A stretch of 64,000 nt of DNA, taken from NCBI RefSeq assembly GCF_002797935.1, contig NZ_PGER01000001.1, positions 558,001 through 622,000 on the forward strand, in the 5' to 3' direction. This stretch comes from Flavobacterium sp. 1 (GTDB taxonomy: Bacteria > Bacteroidota > Bacteroidia > Flavobacteriales > Flavobacteriaceae). How positions within the stretch are numbered: position 1 is the first letter of the stretch; each line of letters starts with the position of its first letter. The position numbers were made by a program, and so were the translations under genes. This document shows positions 45,667-53,959 of this stretch, piece by piece. The notes beneath the pieces were generated by a model. The model ran no database searches. It saw only the letters and a program-made list of their open reading frames with translations, and was not told where the DNA came from.

Positions 45667-46482
45667 ATGAATTGTAAAGGACAACTCATCGATTTATCTG
45701 CACCAAAAGTAATGGGGATTTTGAATATTACGCCCAATTCTTTTTTTGACGGAGGAAAATATAAAAATGAAAGTGAACTTTTGGAAAGGGTTCAAAAAAT
45801 GCTCAATGAAGGAGCTGCTTTTATTGATGTTGGAGCATATTCAAGCAAACCGAATGCCGAGTTCGTTTCGGAGGAAGAGGAAATATCGAGAATTGTTCCT
45901 GTCGTGAATCTGCTTCAAAAACATTTTCCGGAGATTATATTGTCAATTGATACTTTTCGTGCTGAAGTTGCAAGGATTTGTATTGAAAACGGCGCTGCAA
46001 TAATCAATGATATTTCGGCTGGAAAATTAGATGAGAAAATGCTGGAAACCATTGCGAAATATCAGGTTCCCTATATCATGATGCACATGAAAGGAACACC
46101 GAAAACGATGCAGACTTTTACTCAGTATGATGATATTGTCAAAGAGATGCTGTTCTATTTTTCGGAACGAATTGCTGTTGCGAGAACTCATGGAATAAAT
46201 GACATAATTGTGGATCCAGGCTTTGGCTTTGCTAAAACATTGGAACAAAATTATACCGTAATGAAAAAAATGGAATTGTTTCAAATGCTTGAATTACCTT
46301 TACTGGTTGGAATTTCTAGAAAATCTATGATTTATAAAACATTGGAAACAAACGCCGAATCGGCATTAAACGGAACAACTTTCCTGAATACAATCGCTTT
46401 GACCAAAGGAGCAAAAATACTTCGTGTTCATGATGTGAAAGAAGCAGTTGAGTGTGTTACTTTATTTAATAAATTGAATTAA
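45667..46482 (+). CDS. folP: Dihydropteroate synthase
   Basis: 271 residues. FolP condenses p-aminobenzoate with 6-hydroxymethyl-dihydropterin diphosphate in folate synthesis and is the sulfonamide target. Both family signatures are present: MGILNITPNSFFDGG and AFIDVGAYSSKP, with ILSIDTFRAEVA, INDISAG and IIVDPGFGFAKT further on. A lipoprotein gene follows after 2 nt, so the two form an operon. Confidence 0.95.
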   Translation: MNCKGQLIDLSAPKVMGILNITPNSFFDGGKYKNESELLERVQKMLNEGAAFIDVGAYSSKPNAEFVSEEEEISRIVPVVNLLQKHFPEIILSIDTFRAEVARICIENGAAIINDISAGKLDEKMLETIAKYQVPYIMMHMKGTPKTMQTFTQYDDIVKEMLFYFSERIAVARTHGINDIIVDPGFGFAKTLEQNYTVMKKMELFQMLELPLLVGISRKSMIYKTLETNAESALNGTTFLNTIALTKGAKILRVHDVKEAVECVTLFNKLN

Positions 46483-46484
46483 AG

Positions 46485-47105
46485 ATGAAATATTTGTTTG
46501 GAATTGTATTGTTGTTTTGTTTTTCCTGCGGTAATAAAGAAGATATCTTATTGCCAAAAGCTGATAAGACTATTGTAAAAGAAGTTGTGGATTTGTCTCC
46601 TATTTACATTTTTTTTAGAGTAAACGGAAAAGATACTTTGGCAGAAGTAAACAGAAAAAACAGCATTAGCACAACCAATTGGATATTGAATATTGATAAG
46701 CGTTTGCCATTGTGGCTGGTCATTCCTGAAGTGATAAAACTGCAGGAGAAAAGGCGGGGAGACAGCGCTCATAAAAATGAAGCAGCCGAAAATTATTTTT
46801 CGTATGCAGATTCGATTGGCAAAAATCTAGCTTTTATGCCTTTTACGAAAGTGAATTATAAAATGGAGAAGCCAGCAGGGACAGTAATTTTTTTCAATAA
46901 AAAAAATGAAATTTTATTGGAGGATCAGCATATCACAAAAGAAAAATTGGGAGAGTTAATAAACGCAGCTCTTCCAGACGATACAGTGAAAAAGTTTTTG
47001 TTTAGGTTTGATAAAAACTTAGATTTTGGGAGTTATATTCAAGATAAAATTTTTATTGAAACTTTAGAAAAAAAAATAGAAACTAATGAAGAGTTCATTT
47101 ATTGA
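46485..47105 (+). CDS. Lipoprotein of unknown function, co-transcribed with folP
   Basis: 206 residues with a lipobox CFSCGN (Cys15). The mature part holds YIFFRVNGKDTLAEVNRKNSI and PLWLVIPEVIKLQEKRRGDS, then a KFLFRFDKNLDFGSYIQ segment that resembles the periplasmic part of ExbD-like proteins only loosely. The start lies 2 nt after the folP stop. No family recognised. Confidence 0.7.
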   Translation: MKYLFGIVLLFCFSCGNKEDILLPKADKTIVKEVVDLSPIYIFFRVNGKDTLAEVNRKNSISTTNWILNIDKRLPLWLVIPEVIKLQEKRRGDSAHKNEAAENYFSYADSIGKNLAFMPFTKVNYKMEKPAGTVIFFNKKNEILLEDQHITKEKLGELINAALPDDTVKKFLFRFDKNLDFGSYIQDKIFIETLEKKIETNEEFIY

Positions 47106-47154
47106 TTTTCTCAAAATAAAGCCTTCCAAATCGGAAGGCTTTATTTTGAGAAAA
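47106..47154. terminator. Bidirectional terminator between the folP operon and the CHRD gene
   Basis: A perfect 22-bp inverted repeat (47106-47127 with 47133-47154, core AAAGCCTTCC/GGAAGGCTTT) with a 5-nt loop between convergent genes. Confidence 0.85.
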
Positions 47155-47161
47155 ATTGAAG

Positions 47162-47629
47162 TCAATAACCTCCGCCTCCACCGCCTCCAGAGGAACCGAT
47201 TTTGATAAGTGTTCCGCTTATTTCTCCTCCAGGAAAAGCCGTAGTATGTAAGTTTACATAATAATGATTAGCCATAAGTTCTGTAATTTGAGCATCATTT
47301 ATGGAAAAAGACAAGATTATTGGAGAGGTTGAAACATTTGCATCAGGAAAAGGAAATACTATCGCGCCGTCGGCACCATGTATATGACCGTGTGTTGGCG
47401 TTATTCCTGTAAAGGTTACGGTAATTTCAAATGTTTTGGCTGTCTGGTTAAACTTTAGCGCTGCGTTGCCATAAGCCATTGAACCGGTGCCAGCTACAGG
47501 TGTTAAGCTAGCTGTAAAATCTACAATGACAGGAGTTGGAGTTGGAGAGGGATTGTCATCACTATTGGAACAAGAAACTCCAATAAAAAACAAAAATAAA
47601 ACTGCTGTAAAACCAAGTAAAGATTTCAT
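47162..47629 (-). CDS. CHRD-domain lipoprotein
   Basis: 155 residues with lipobox GVSCSN (Cys20), a Pro-Thr linker, and one CHRD domain (about 40-140): FTASLTPVAGTG, TFTGITPTHGHIHGADG and HYYVNLHTTAFPGGEISGTL. CHRD (chordin) domains bind unknown ligands; the HGHIHG and HTTAFPGGEIRG-type motifs are well conserved in bacteria. A Gly-rich tail ends the protein. Likely surface or periplasmic. Confidence 0.85.
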   Translation of the reverse strand: MKSLLGFTAVLFLFFIGVSCSNSDDNPSPTPTPVIVDFTASLTPVAGTGSMAYGNAALKFNQTAKTFEITVTFTGITPTHGHIHGADGAIVFPFPDANVSTSPIILSFSINDAQITELMANHYYVNLHTTAFPGGEISGTLIKIGSSGGGGGGGY

Positions 47630-47858
47630 AATTTTATATTTTTTAGGGTTAAAAAAAGGTTAAAAAAACATAATTATTAAATTTTTGTAAGATTTAATAA
47701 GAATACAACAAATTTAATATTTTATTTTTAATTAGGTGATTTTTTTTGTATATAAATTCCTGATTATTAATGCTGTAGTAGTCTTTTGTGGTGGTTTTAA
47801 ATTTGAATCCTGAAATTTCAATCGAGTATTGGCAAAGACGTATTAATAAAATTGAATT

Positions 47859-48332
47859 CTATTGATGATGATAAGGCTCATTTCTTAAAATAGTGAACCC
47901 TCTATACAATTGTTCGATAAAAAATAAACGTACCATCTGATGTGAAAAAGTCATTAGTGAAAGCGATATTTTACCATTTGCTTTGGCATAAACCGTTTCC
48001 GAAAAACCATAAGGACCACCAATTACAAATACTAATGTTTTAACACCCGAGTTCATTTTCTTTTGCAATTCAGATGAAAAAGCAACGCTCGAAAAAGTCT
48101 TTCCGTTTTCGTCTAATAAAATGAGCTGATCCGTGGGAGTTATTTTAGATAAAATAAGTTCCCCTTCTTTTTCTTTCTGCTGACTCTCAGATAAGTTTTT
48201 TACGTTTTTAATGTCTGGTATAATTTCCAAATCAAATTTGATATAAAAAGACAAGCGCTTGGTATAATCATCAATTAAGGTTTGCAGTGATTTATTGTCG
48301 GTTTTTCCGATTGCGATAAGCTTTATATTCAT
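47859..48332 (-). CDS. rlmH: 23S rRNA (pseudouridine-1915-N3)-methyltransferase
   Basis: 157 residues from the ATG at 48332 (MNIKLIAIGKT). RlmH is a SPOUT methyltransferase that methylates pseudouridine 1915 in helix 69. The trefoil-knot SAM site FVIGGPYGFSETV and the C-terminal SLSLMTFSHQMVRLFFIEQL and YRGFTILRNEPYHHQ segments are diagnostic. A -7 box at 48352-48359 leaves no room for the ATG at 48347. It is monocistronic. Confidence 0.96.
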   Translation of the reverse strand: MNIKLIAIGKTDNKSLQTLIDDYTKRLSFYIKFDLEIIPDIKNVKNLSESQQKEKEGELILSKITPTDQLILLDENGKTFSSVAFSSELQKKMNSGVKTLVFVIGGPYGFSETVYAKANGKISLSLMTFSHQMVRLFFIEQLYRGFTILRNEPYHHQ

Positions 48333-48351
48333 TTGGATTATTTTCAAAGCG

Positions 48352-48359
48352 CAAAGTTA
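48352..48359 (-). promoter_or_regulatory. -7 box TAACTTTG of rlmH
   Basis: A perfect TAnnTTTG box on the minus strand, 19 nt before the chosen ATG. The gap from here to 48813 is AT-rich and shows nothing else I can support. Confidence 0.6.
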
Positions 48360-48813
48360 CAAAAAAGCGATTTGTATTTGAAATATCCAGATTGCTTCAC
48401 ATAAATTGAATTGATGGCTTCTTGTTCTTTTTTCTTCATCATAAAAGAAGATATATCTTATGTTTTAAAACATTATTTTACTCCTTTTTGAATTTCAGTC
48501 ATAAGATTTGATTCTATTTGTATAGGAAAATACATTGATATTTATTTTTAAATGAACTTATTTTAATTTTTTTATAAATTCCATATAATCTATTAAGTCC
48601 ATAGAGTAATTATTAAATTAACAGAAATAATTATCTAAATGAATGAATTTCTATGGTTTTAGTCGAATTTGAAATGATTTTGCTAATGGATTGCTGTTAT
48701 GAGTGGCTGGTAGTTAATTTAAAGAAGCCTTTTTTTTGATTAAAGCAGTGAATTTGAAAGATTGAAGATGATATTATGAAGTGGCATAATGCCTATAATA
48801 AAGTAGATTTCTC

Positions 48814-48821
48814 TACTTTTG
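48814..48821 (+). promoter_or_regulatory. -7 box TACTTTTG of the TauE gene
   Basis: A perfect TAnnTTTG box, 26 nt before the ATG at 48848. An earlier in-frame ATG at 48776 lies upstream of the box and is therefore unlikely to be used. Confidence 0.6.
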
Positions 48822-48847
48822 CAAAAAAAAAAATCATAGACTCTTTT

Positions 48848-49630
48848 ATGGATTTACAAGCAGGTTTAATTGTTGCAGGATTATTAGTTGGTTTTATTGT
48901 TGGTATGACAGGAGTTGGAGGAGGATCTTTAATGACTCCTATTTTATTGTGGTTTGGCATTCCGCCATCTACAGCAGTTGGAACTGATTTATTGTACGCA
49001 GCGATTACTAAATCTGGAGGTGTTTTAGTGCATAATAAAAAAAAGAATATCAATTGGACAATAACAGGCTGGCTTTCGCTTGGAAGTGTGCCTGCTGCTT
49101 TATTAACTTTATGGATTCTTCATACTTTAAACGCCGATACAACAGCTTTAAATAATGTTATAAAGTATAGTTTAGGCTGGGCATTAGTTTTTACTTCAGT
49201 TGCAATTCTGTTCAAAAAGAAGCTGTTGGTTTTATCTCAAAAACATGCCGGCGATAAATTTCATAGTGAAAGCAAAACCCAAAATTTATTGACGGTTGCG
49301 ATTGGTGTTATGCTGGGAGCAACAGTGACGCTTACCTCAATTGGTGCTGGAGCACTAGGAACAGTAACCTTATTTTTCTTATACCCGCTTTTGCCAACAC
49401 CTCGTTTGGTTGGTACCGAAATTGCTCACGCAGTCCCATTAACGCTTGTTGCAGGATTAGGACACGCATCGATGGGAAATATAGATTTGACAATTTTAGG
49501 ACAATTATTGTTAGGATCACTTCCTGGAATTTACATTGGCAGTATGCTAAGCGGGAAGCTTCCAGATTTGTTGCTTAGAAATGCAATTGCTATAATGCTG
49601 TTTTTTGTTGGATTTAAGCTGATTAGTTGA
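48848..49630 (+). CDS. Sulfite exporter TauE/SafE family membrane protein
   Basis: 260 residues from the ATG at 48848 (MDLQAGLIVAGLLVG). Eight or so hydrophobic segments. The two family repeats are visible: GFIVGMTGVGGGSLMTPIL with PPSTAVGTDLLYAAITKSGG, and GVMLGATVTLTSIGAGALGTV with LPTPRLVGTEIAHAVPL. Family members move sulfite, sulfoacetate or related anions across the inner membrane. It is monocistronic. The substrate is unknown. Confidence 0.9.
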   Translation: MDLQAGLIVAGLLVGFIVGMTGVGGGSLMTPILLWFGIPPSTAVGTDLLYAAITKSGGVLVHNKKKNINWTITGWLSLGSVPAALLTLWILHTLNADTTALNNVIKYSLGWALVFTSVAILFKKKLLVLSQKHAGDKFHSESKTQNLLTVAIGVMLGATVTLTSIGAGALGTVTLFFLYPLLPTPRLVGTEIAHAVPLTLVAGLGHASMGNIDLTILGQLLLGSLPGIYIGSMLSGKLPDLLLRNAIAIMLFFVGFKLIS

Positions 49631-49673
49631 TAATTATTTTTTTTTGAAGCAGAAAGATTTGGCTTCTTTGCAG

Positions 49674-49752
49674 GCATTGGTCCCGCTATCCGTTGCAATC
49701 TTTGTGGACTGAACCCCAGCCCACAAAGGATTTTCACTTCTATCGGGGATAG
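49674..49752. repeat. Dispersed intergenic repeat, copy C
   Basis: A shorter, more decayed copy: CCCGCTATCCGTTG at the left and CACTTCTATCGGGGATAG at the right match the conserved ends of copies A and B. The middle hairpin is CTTTGTGG/CCACAAAG with GAACCCC in its loop, as in copy A. Confidence 0.6.
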
Positions 49753-49804
49753 AGAGAAATATCGTGCTTTCCTGTAATTATTTAGAATCGCAATTGTATT
49801 TATC

Positions 49805-50260
49805 TTAAATTATCAAATGTTTTTTTAGACAAACACTGGTTTCAATATTTTCATATTGATCATAATTGGGTATTATTTCATAACCGGATTTTCGGTATAA
49901 GGCAATGGCGACCGGATTATTTTTTCCTGTTTCTAAAACACAATTTGTATAATGGAATTCAGTTGCCCAAGTTTCCAATGCGGTCAAAATTGTACTGGCA
50001 ATTCCTTTGCTTCTAAAATCAGGATGAACAAACATCCTTTTTATTTCAACGGTATCGGAATCAAATTCCTTGAAAGCACCGCAGCCAATAGCTAAGGTAT
50101 CCTGATAGATAACGACAACGTGTTTGATTTTTTCGAGCGTATTATGCTGACCATAAAAATTATGATCTTCACCATCTCTTATTGCTAAATCTTGATCCAG
50201 TAAAACGACTAATTCTTGAAAATCTTTGTTTTCGGTTGTTGTTCTTTTTATGTTTAGCAT
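49805..50260 (-). CDS. GNAT family N-acetyltransferase
   Basis: 151 residues with the GNAT core: IGCGAFKEFDSDTVEIKRMFV, the acetyl-CoA loop HPDFRSKGIASTIL (RxxGxA), and ETGKNNPVAIALYRKSGYE at the C-terminal strand. It transfers acetyl groups from acetyl-CoA to an unknown small substrate. It overlaps the upstream DUF4386 gene by 7 nt and is co-transcribed with it. Confidence 0.88.
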   Translation of the reverse strand: MLNIKRTTTENKDFQELVVLLDQDLAIRDGEDHNFYGQHNTLEKIKHVVVIYQDTLAIGCGAFKEFDSDTVEIKRMFVHPDFRSKGIASTILTALETWATEFHYTNCVLETGKNNPVAIALYRKSGYEIIPNYDQYENIETSVCLKKHLII

Positions 50261-50967
50261 GTTTGATTATTATTTGGCAGGTTTAATTTTGAAGTGTCTA
50301 TACCTTTTAGAATTAACCACAAACACAGCGATAATTCTCCAATAAAAATAGGAATAGCAAGATAAATAAACAATGGATTTGCAAAGCCTTTTGATAGAAA
50401 CATGGCAAAACTATTTATAAGATATCCAAAACCCGAAATGGCGAGTAGTATTCCAAGAAATTTGGGAAGCATTTTCGAATTGTAAATTACATAAGCAACT
50501 ATCAAACAATAAAAACCAAAAAACACCAATCCGATAGCATATCCTTGTGCTTGTATATTTAGCGACAATAAGGAAAGTGTCGCAAGCTGATTTGGCTGAA
50601 ACGTATTAAGGTAAGTCTCGTTACTTAAATATAATAAAGGGTTTATTTGATTTAAAAGATTGACCGCTATTATAGCTGTTTGAATAATTACTAAAGCTAG
50701 AGCAATTTGAAATAAAAGTTTATTTACTCTCTTGAACAAAAAATACAGTATCAATACACAAGGTATTCCTATTACAAAATTAAAAAGATCAGCTACAAAT
50801 CCCCAACGATAAAGCATTTCATTTGCTTGAATGTTTTGAGCAGTTGCTACCGCATCATTTGAAACTCTTAATGCTTGTCTAACAAAGACCTCAGAAAATA
50901 AACCTGTTGCTATTACAATTAAATAACAAAAGCCTGCTATGCGTGCTAAATTTTTATCTGAAATCAT
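50254..50967 (-). CDS. DUF4386 membrane protein
   Basis: 237 residues from the ATG at 50967 (MISDKNLARIAGFCYLIVI). Six hydrophobic segments and the RIAGFCYLIVIATGLFSEVFVR opening typical of DUF4386. Function unknown. The stop overlaps the acetyltransferase start by 7 nt. Confidence 0.82.
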   Translation of the reverse strand: MISDKNLARIAGFCYLIVIATGLFSEVFVRQALRVSNDAVATAQNIQANEMLYRWGFVADLFNFVIGIPCVLILYFLFKRVNKLLFQIALALVIIQTAIIAVNLLNQINPLLYLSNETYLNTFQPNQLATLSLLSLNIQAQGYAIGLVFFGFYCLIVAYVIYNSKMLPKFLGILLAISGFGYLINSFAMFLSKGFANPLFIYLAIPIFIGELSLCLWLILKGIDTSKLNLPNNNQTC

Positions 50968-51031
50968 GTCTATGAAGGTAAGTTTATGTGTTACTATTTT
51001 CAATTAGGCGTAAAATTTCAAATTTGTTACA

Positions 51032-51068
51032 TCATTGTAAAAACCAAATGTTTTGGATTTTACAATGA
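51032..51068. repeat. Hairpin between the cassette array and the DUF4386 gene
   Basis: A 17-bp stem with one mismatch (TCATTGTAAAAACCAAA against TTTGGATTTTACAATGA) and a 3-nt loop. It may end transcription coming from the array; the T tract is weak. Confidence 0.45.
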
Positions 51069-51130
51069 ATAAATTTGTGTTTCAGGATTAGTTTTTTTAT
51101 GAAGGGATTAGAATTATTATTCATAATTTA

Positions 51131-51205
51131 CCAAATCTTCCTAAATACAAAACCAACTTTTCATTAAGCCAATTGCCCAAATCCGTTGTAGCCGTTATGT
51201 GACAG
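51131..51205 (-). repeat. Cassette repeat R1 (attC-like), partial
   Basis: Keeps the gene-proximal half. Read on the minus strand it starts CTGTCACATAACGGCTACAA and continues with CGGATTTGGGCAATTGG and the AAAGTTGGTTTTGTATTT core. The distal half is degraded. The stop of 51218-51754 lies 12 nt away. Confidence 0.6.
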
Positions 51206-51217
51206 TTATTTACTTGT

Positions 51218-51754
51218 TTAGTTGAATAATTCCTTATCAATCCGGTCGCCCCAACCGCCATTTTCGAAAAACTTTGTGATAGTAAATTTATTCAAATCTG
51301 GCATTGTATTGATTTCTTTTTGAGCAAACTTATATACCACCATTGTTGATTTTAATGTGTTTTCACTGTATTTTCCTGTTGCTCCATATAAGTCTGTTGT
51401 ACCAATGTCAATTACTAAGTTTATTAAATAAATTAATTTATCGTCAGCTTTCAAATAAAACTCTTTTAGACTTTCAAATTCAGATTCTGTTAGAGATTTA
51501 TAATTTTCAGCAATATTTTTTGGATGAGTATCTAAAATACATTCAGGTGTTAAGTCTGAAATCTTTTTATTCCATTCCGATAGATTTTTGCTTGCGGTGA
51601 ATTCCCATAAAGTATTTATTAATCTATTAGTCCAAACATTGCTTATTTTATTCTCAATCAAATATTCTTCTAAACATTTAATACCAAAAGCGATTCTTCC
51701 ATTGATTGAAATTTTTTTAAAATGTCTTTCTATTTTATTTCTAAACAGTTTCAT
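51218..51754 (-). CDS. Cassette protein of unknown function 1
   Basis: 178 residues, soluble, helical, with no signal peptide. Notable segments are RIAFGIKCLEEYLIENKISNVW, NRLINTLWEFTASKNLSEWN and GATGKYSENTLKSTMVVYKFA. I do not recognise a family; size and style resemble immunity-type or orphan cassette proteins. It has no obvious -7 box of its own. The R1 repeat follows its stop. Confidence 0.65.
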   Translation of the reverse strand: MKLFRNKIERHFKKISINGRIAFGIKCLEEYLIENKISNVWTNRLINTLWEFTASKNLSEWNKKISDLTPECILDTHPKNIAENYKSLTESEFESLKEFYLKADDKLIYLINLVIDIGTTDLYGATGKYSENTLKSTMVVYKFAQKEINTMPDLNKFTITKFFENGGWGDRIDKELFN

Positions 51755-51860
51755 AATAATGTGTTCTAACTTTCAGCTTTTCACCTTTTGTATTCCATCC
51801 AAATCTTCAATCTGAAATTCTTATTTTAAATGTTGTCTTTAGCTCGATTTTATTCGTAGC

Positions 51861-51986
51861 GTCACATAACGTTCCAGCGGTACAAGCAGTTTGGGACTAA
51901 ATTAAGCCTGTTTTCGGATTTCCCAAATACAAAACCAACTTTCCATTCGGTCAATTGCTCAAATCCGTTGTAGCTGTTGTGAGCTG
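51861..51986 (-). repeat. Cassette repeat R2 (attC-like), full length
   Basis: About 126 bp. Outer ends are CACATAACG (plus, 51863) and GTTGTGAG (near 51976), which pair imperfectly; inner arms TTTGGG…CGGATTT and AAATCCG pair with each other. Between them is the AAATACAAAACCAACTTTCC core shared by all copies. The stop of 51993-52493 lies 6 nt away. Confidence 0.65.
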
Positions 51987-51992
51987 TTTTTT

Positions 51993-52493
51993 TTACTTCC
52001 ATAATTTCTCAGCCTCTTTTTTTGTCAATGCTTTTATTATATTTTTTGAGAATTCAACTCTTACAAGTGGAAATTTAATTTGATTTTCACCCGTCAAAAT
52101 CAATTGTTTATTTAAAATTCGACTAATTTCATTCATAAAACTCAAGACCTTCTCATAATCCTCAATAGAGTTTATTTCTTTTGGTTCAATATCGAATTCA
52201 ATTTCATTAACATTGAAAAAATGAGTATTTATAATTATGCAGTCAATTACTATTGAAACAGTTTTTAATTCCATTTTTCCGGTATCGTCCGTCAATAATT
52301 GAATTAAATAATCCTTATCAATTCTATTTACAATTTTATTGTCGTGAGACGGTCCATATTTTACAATATGGTTTGCATTTAAATAATCTATTAGAATTTT
52401 CCAATCTTCAATATCTACATTTTCTACATAAATATCTCGAAGTGTCCCATCAGATTCAAAAATCCATTTTATTTCTTCCCAATTATTTGCCAT
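51993..52493 (-). CDS. Cassette protein of unknown function 2
   Basis: 166 residues from the ATG at 52493 (MANNWEEIKWIFESDG); the frame is open to 52547 but the extra residues are low-complexity and reach repeat R3. Soluble alpha-beta protein with TLRDIYVENVDIEDWKILID, then HFFNVNEIEFDIEP and SFMNEISRILNKQLILTGEN. Proteins with this style are common as single-gene cassettes in Bacteroidota. No function is known to me. Confidence 0.65.
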   Translation of the reverse strand: MANNWEEIKWIFESDGTLRDIYVENVDIEDWKILIDYLNANHIVKYGPSHDNKIVNRIDKDYLIQLLTDDTGKMELKTVSIVIDCIIINTHFFNVNEIEFDIEPKEINSIEDYEKVLSFMNEISRILNKQLILTGENQIKFPLVRVEFSKNIIKALTKKEAEKLWK

Positions 52494-52542
52494 TCTTGAT
52501 TTGGATTTTCGGAGTTCTTTTAACCGCATTTTCTGATAAACT

Positions 52543-52678
52543 AGCACACTACATTCTGGTACGACAGTGGGTTTGGGCTTAAATTAAGCCTATTTTCGGA
52601 TTTGCCAAATATTTCCAAATACAAACCCAACTTTCCACTAAGTTAATTGCCCGAATCCGTTGTAGTTGTTATCGGCAG
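52543..52678 (-). repeat. Cassette repeat R3 (attC-like), full length
   Basis: About 136 bp with GGTAC…GTGGGTTTGGGC at the distal arm, a perfect GGCTTAAATTAAGCC palindrome, CGGATTTGCC, the AAACCCAACTTTCC core and CGAATCCGTTGTAG at the gene side. The stop of 52685-53149 lies 6 nt away. Confidence 0.65.
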
Positions 52679-52684
52679 TTTTGC

Positions 52685-53149
52685 TTACACGATTTCGGCT
52701 TCTCCAATTTGCATTGGTCCTTCGTGAATAAACCATTTACGTCCTTTATTTAAATATTCTTCTATAGGCTGAGTAACGTGAAAATTTACAGTTACAACTT
52801 TTTCTTCGCCTGGCTCAATGGTTTCATAATTGTCAAAGATGATTTCACCCATATATGCATAAAGTTTTTCATCGATTCTGTATTCAAAAACATGATTTGG
52901 TCTGTAACCACTATTAATTCCTGTTTTTCTGCCACCATCAAATGTTGATTTCAACCTCAGTTTGGCTTTTATAGAAATTTTTTGCGCTTGATTTTCAAAT
53001 TGTAAATCTTGAATACTTGTCAAAGTATATTTGTTGTAAGCAAATAAATCAAACACTTTTGAAACACCAGTTTTAATCCACCTTTTATAAATGAGTTTTC
53101 CATTCATGTATAGATAAAGCTCATCGCCTTTTATTTCCTTGTGAAGCAT
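52685..53149 (-). CDS. Cassette protein 3, EF-Tu domain 3-like
   Basis: 154 residues. The second half follows the pattern of EF-Tu domain III: KAKLRLKSTFDGGRKTG, then SGYRPNHVFEY, an IEPGEEKVVTVNFHVTQPI strand pair and GRKWFIHEGPMQIGEAEIV at the end, matching GGRHTPF…GYRPQF…PGD…V.L..PI…GLRFAIREGGRTVGAGVV of elongation factors. No GTPase domain is present. It may be a beta-barrel that binds tRNA or another ligand, or a decoy of EF-Tu. The similarity is by eye. It follows cassette organisation, with repeat R3 after its stop. Confidence 0.65.
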   Translation of the reverse strand: MLHKEIKGDELYLYMNGKLIYKRWIKTGVSKVFDLFAYNKYTLTSIQDLQFENQAQKISIKAKLRLKSTFDGGRKTGINSGYRPNHVFEYRIDEKLYAYMGEIIFDNYETIEPGEEKVVTVNFHVTQPIEEYLNKGRKWFIHEGPMQIGEAEIV

Positions 53150-53214
53150 AATGTTGATTTAAATTGCTAGTAATGTCAGTCTGAGAAAAAACTACTTCAA
53201 ATATAGTAAGTATT

Positions 53215-53308
53215 CTGAGTTTGGATTTGCCAAATTATCTCAAATGCAAAACCAAGTTTCCATTAAGCTACTGCCCAAATCCGTTGCAATACCAGAATGT
53301 TATACACG
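53215..53308 (-). repeat. Cassette repeat R4 (attC-like), distal part degraded
   Basis: Keeps GAGTTTGGATTTGCCAAAT, the CAAATGCAAAACCAAGTTTCC core and GCCCAAATCCGTTG, then GTTATACACG next to the gene. The stop of 53314-53883 lies 5 nt away. Confidence 0.6.
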
Positions 53309-53313
53309 TTTTT

Positions 53314-53883
53314 TTATTTCTTATATACATTGACTTCACTACTTGTTGCTGTAATAAAGTAATCTCCATTATATGAGAAACCATAAGCTTTTAATTCGTA
53401 ATCATGGTAGATTCTGAAACAGTCTTTAGCGTCATTTTCTTTATAAAGACTTTTGCAATGAGGTTGAAAAATCAAATCAATAATTGGCCATTGTGTTGCC
53501 ATAAATTGAATCGAATCACCATACTTATTTAAAAAAGGAAGTCCTCCACCATGAATCCCGCCGACTAATATTTTTTCATCGGATAGTTTACCAATTCCCA
53601 TTGTCCACAATTCGTACATGTCCATCCATTCCCAACTATCATCATAATCTCTTTCAATTAATTCAAATTTAGAGCAATCTATTACACCTCTTCCTTGACT
53701 CGATACAACTAAAAGCATTTCTGGGAATTTTTTGGAAAAACCAACGTTACTTAATCCACCAATTGCGAATGTTTCTTTTTCCCATCCAGTTGGTGTTTCT
53801 ATTTTTTTAGTTTGATCGACTAACTTTTGAAGTCTTAATCTGTTTTCATCATCGGGATTACTTTTTTTACTAAAAAGATTCAT
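53314..53883 (-). CDS. Cassette protein of unknown function 4
   Basis: 189 residues, soluble. Strand-rich with repeated Gly and Trp (FAIGGLSNVGFSKKFPEMLLVVS, YDDSWEWMDMYELWTMGIGKL, ILVGGIHGGGLPFL, YGFSYNGDYFITATSSEVNVY), like a partial beta-propeller or a SMI1-type sensor; not assignable to a family. Repeat R4 follows its stop; upstream lies the R5 fragment interrupted by IS110. Confidence 0.65.
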   Translation of the reverse strand: MNLFSKKSNPDDENRLRLQKLVDQTKKIETPTGWEKETFAIGGLSNVGFSKKFPEMLLVVSSQGRGVIDCSKFELIERDYDDSWEWMDMYELWTMGIGKLSDEKILVGGIHGGGLPFLNKYGDSIQFMATQWPIIDLIFQPHCKSLYKENDAKDCFRIYHDYELKAYGFSYNGDYFITATSSEVNVYKK

Positions 53884-53959
53884 TTGAATTTTGTTGTTTT
53901 AAAATGGTGTATCGTCCTGGTACTACCTTTAGATTTGCATAATAAATTATTCGTAAATT

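Noticed and set aside
48776..48847. N-terminal extension of the TauE gene from the ATG at 48776
   Set aside because: A perfect -7 box at 48814-48821 lies downstream of that ATG, and the family N terminus begins at 48848.
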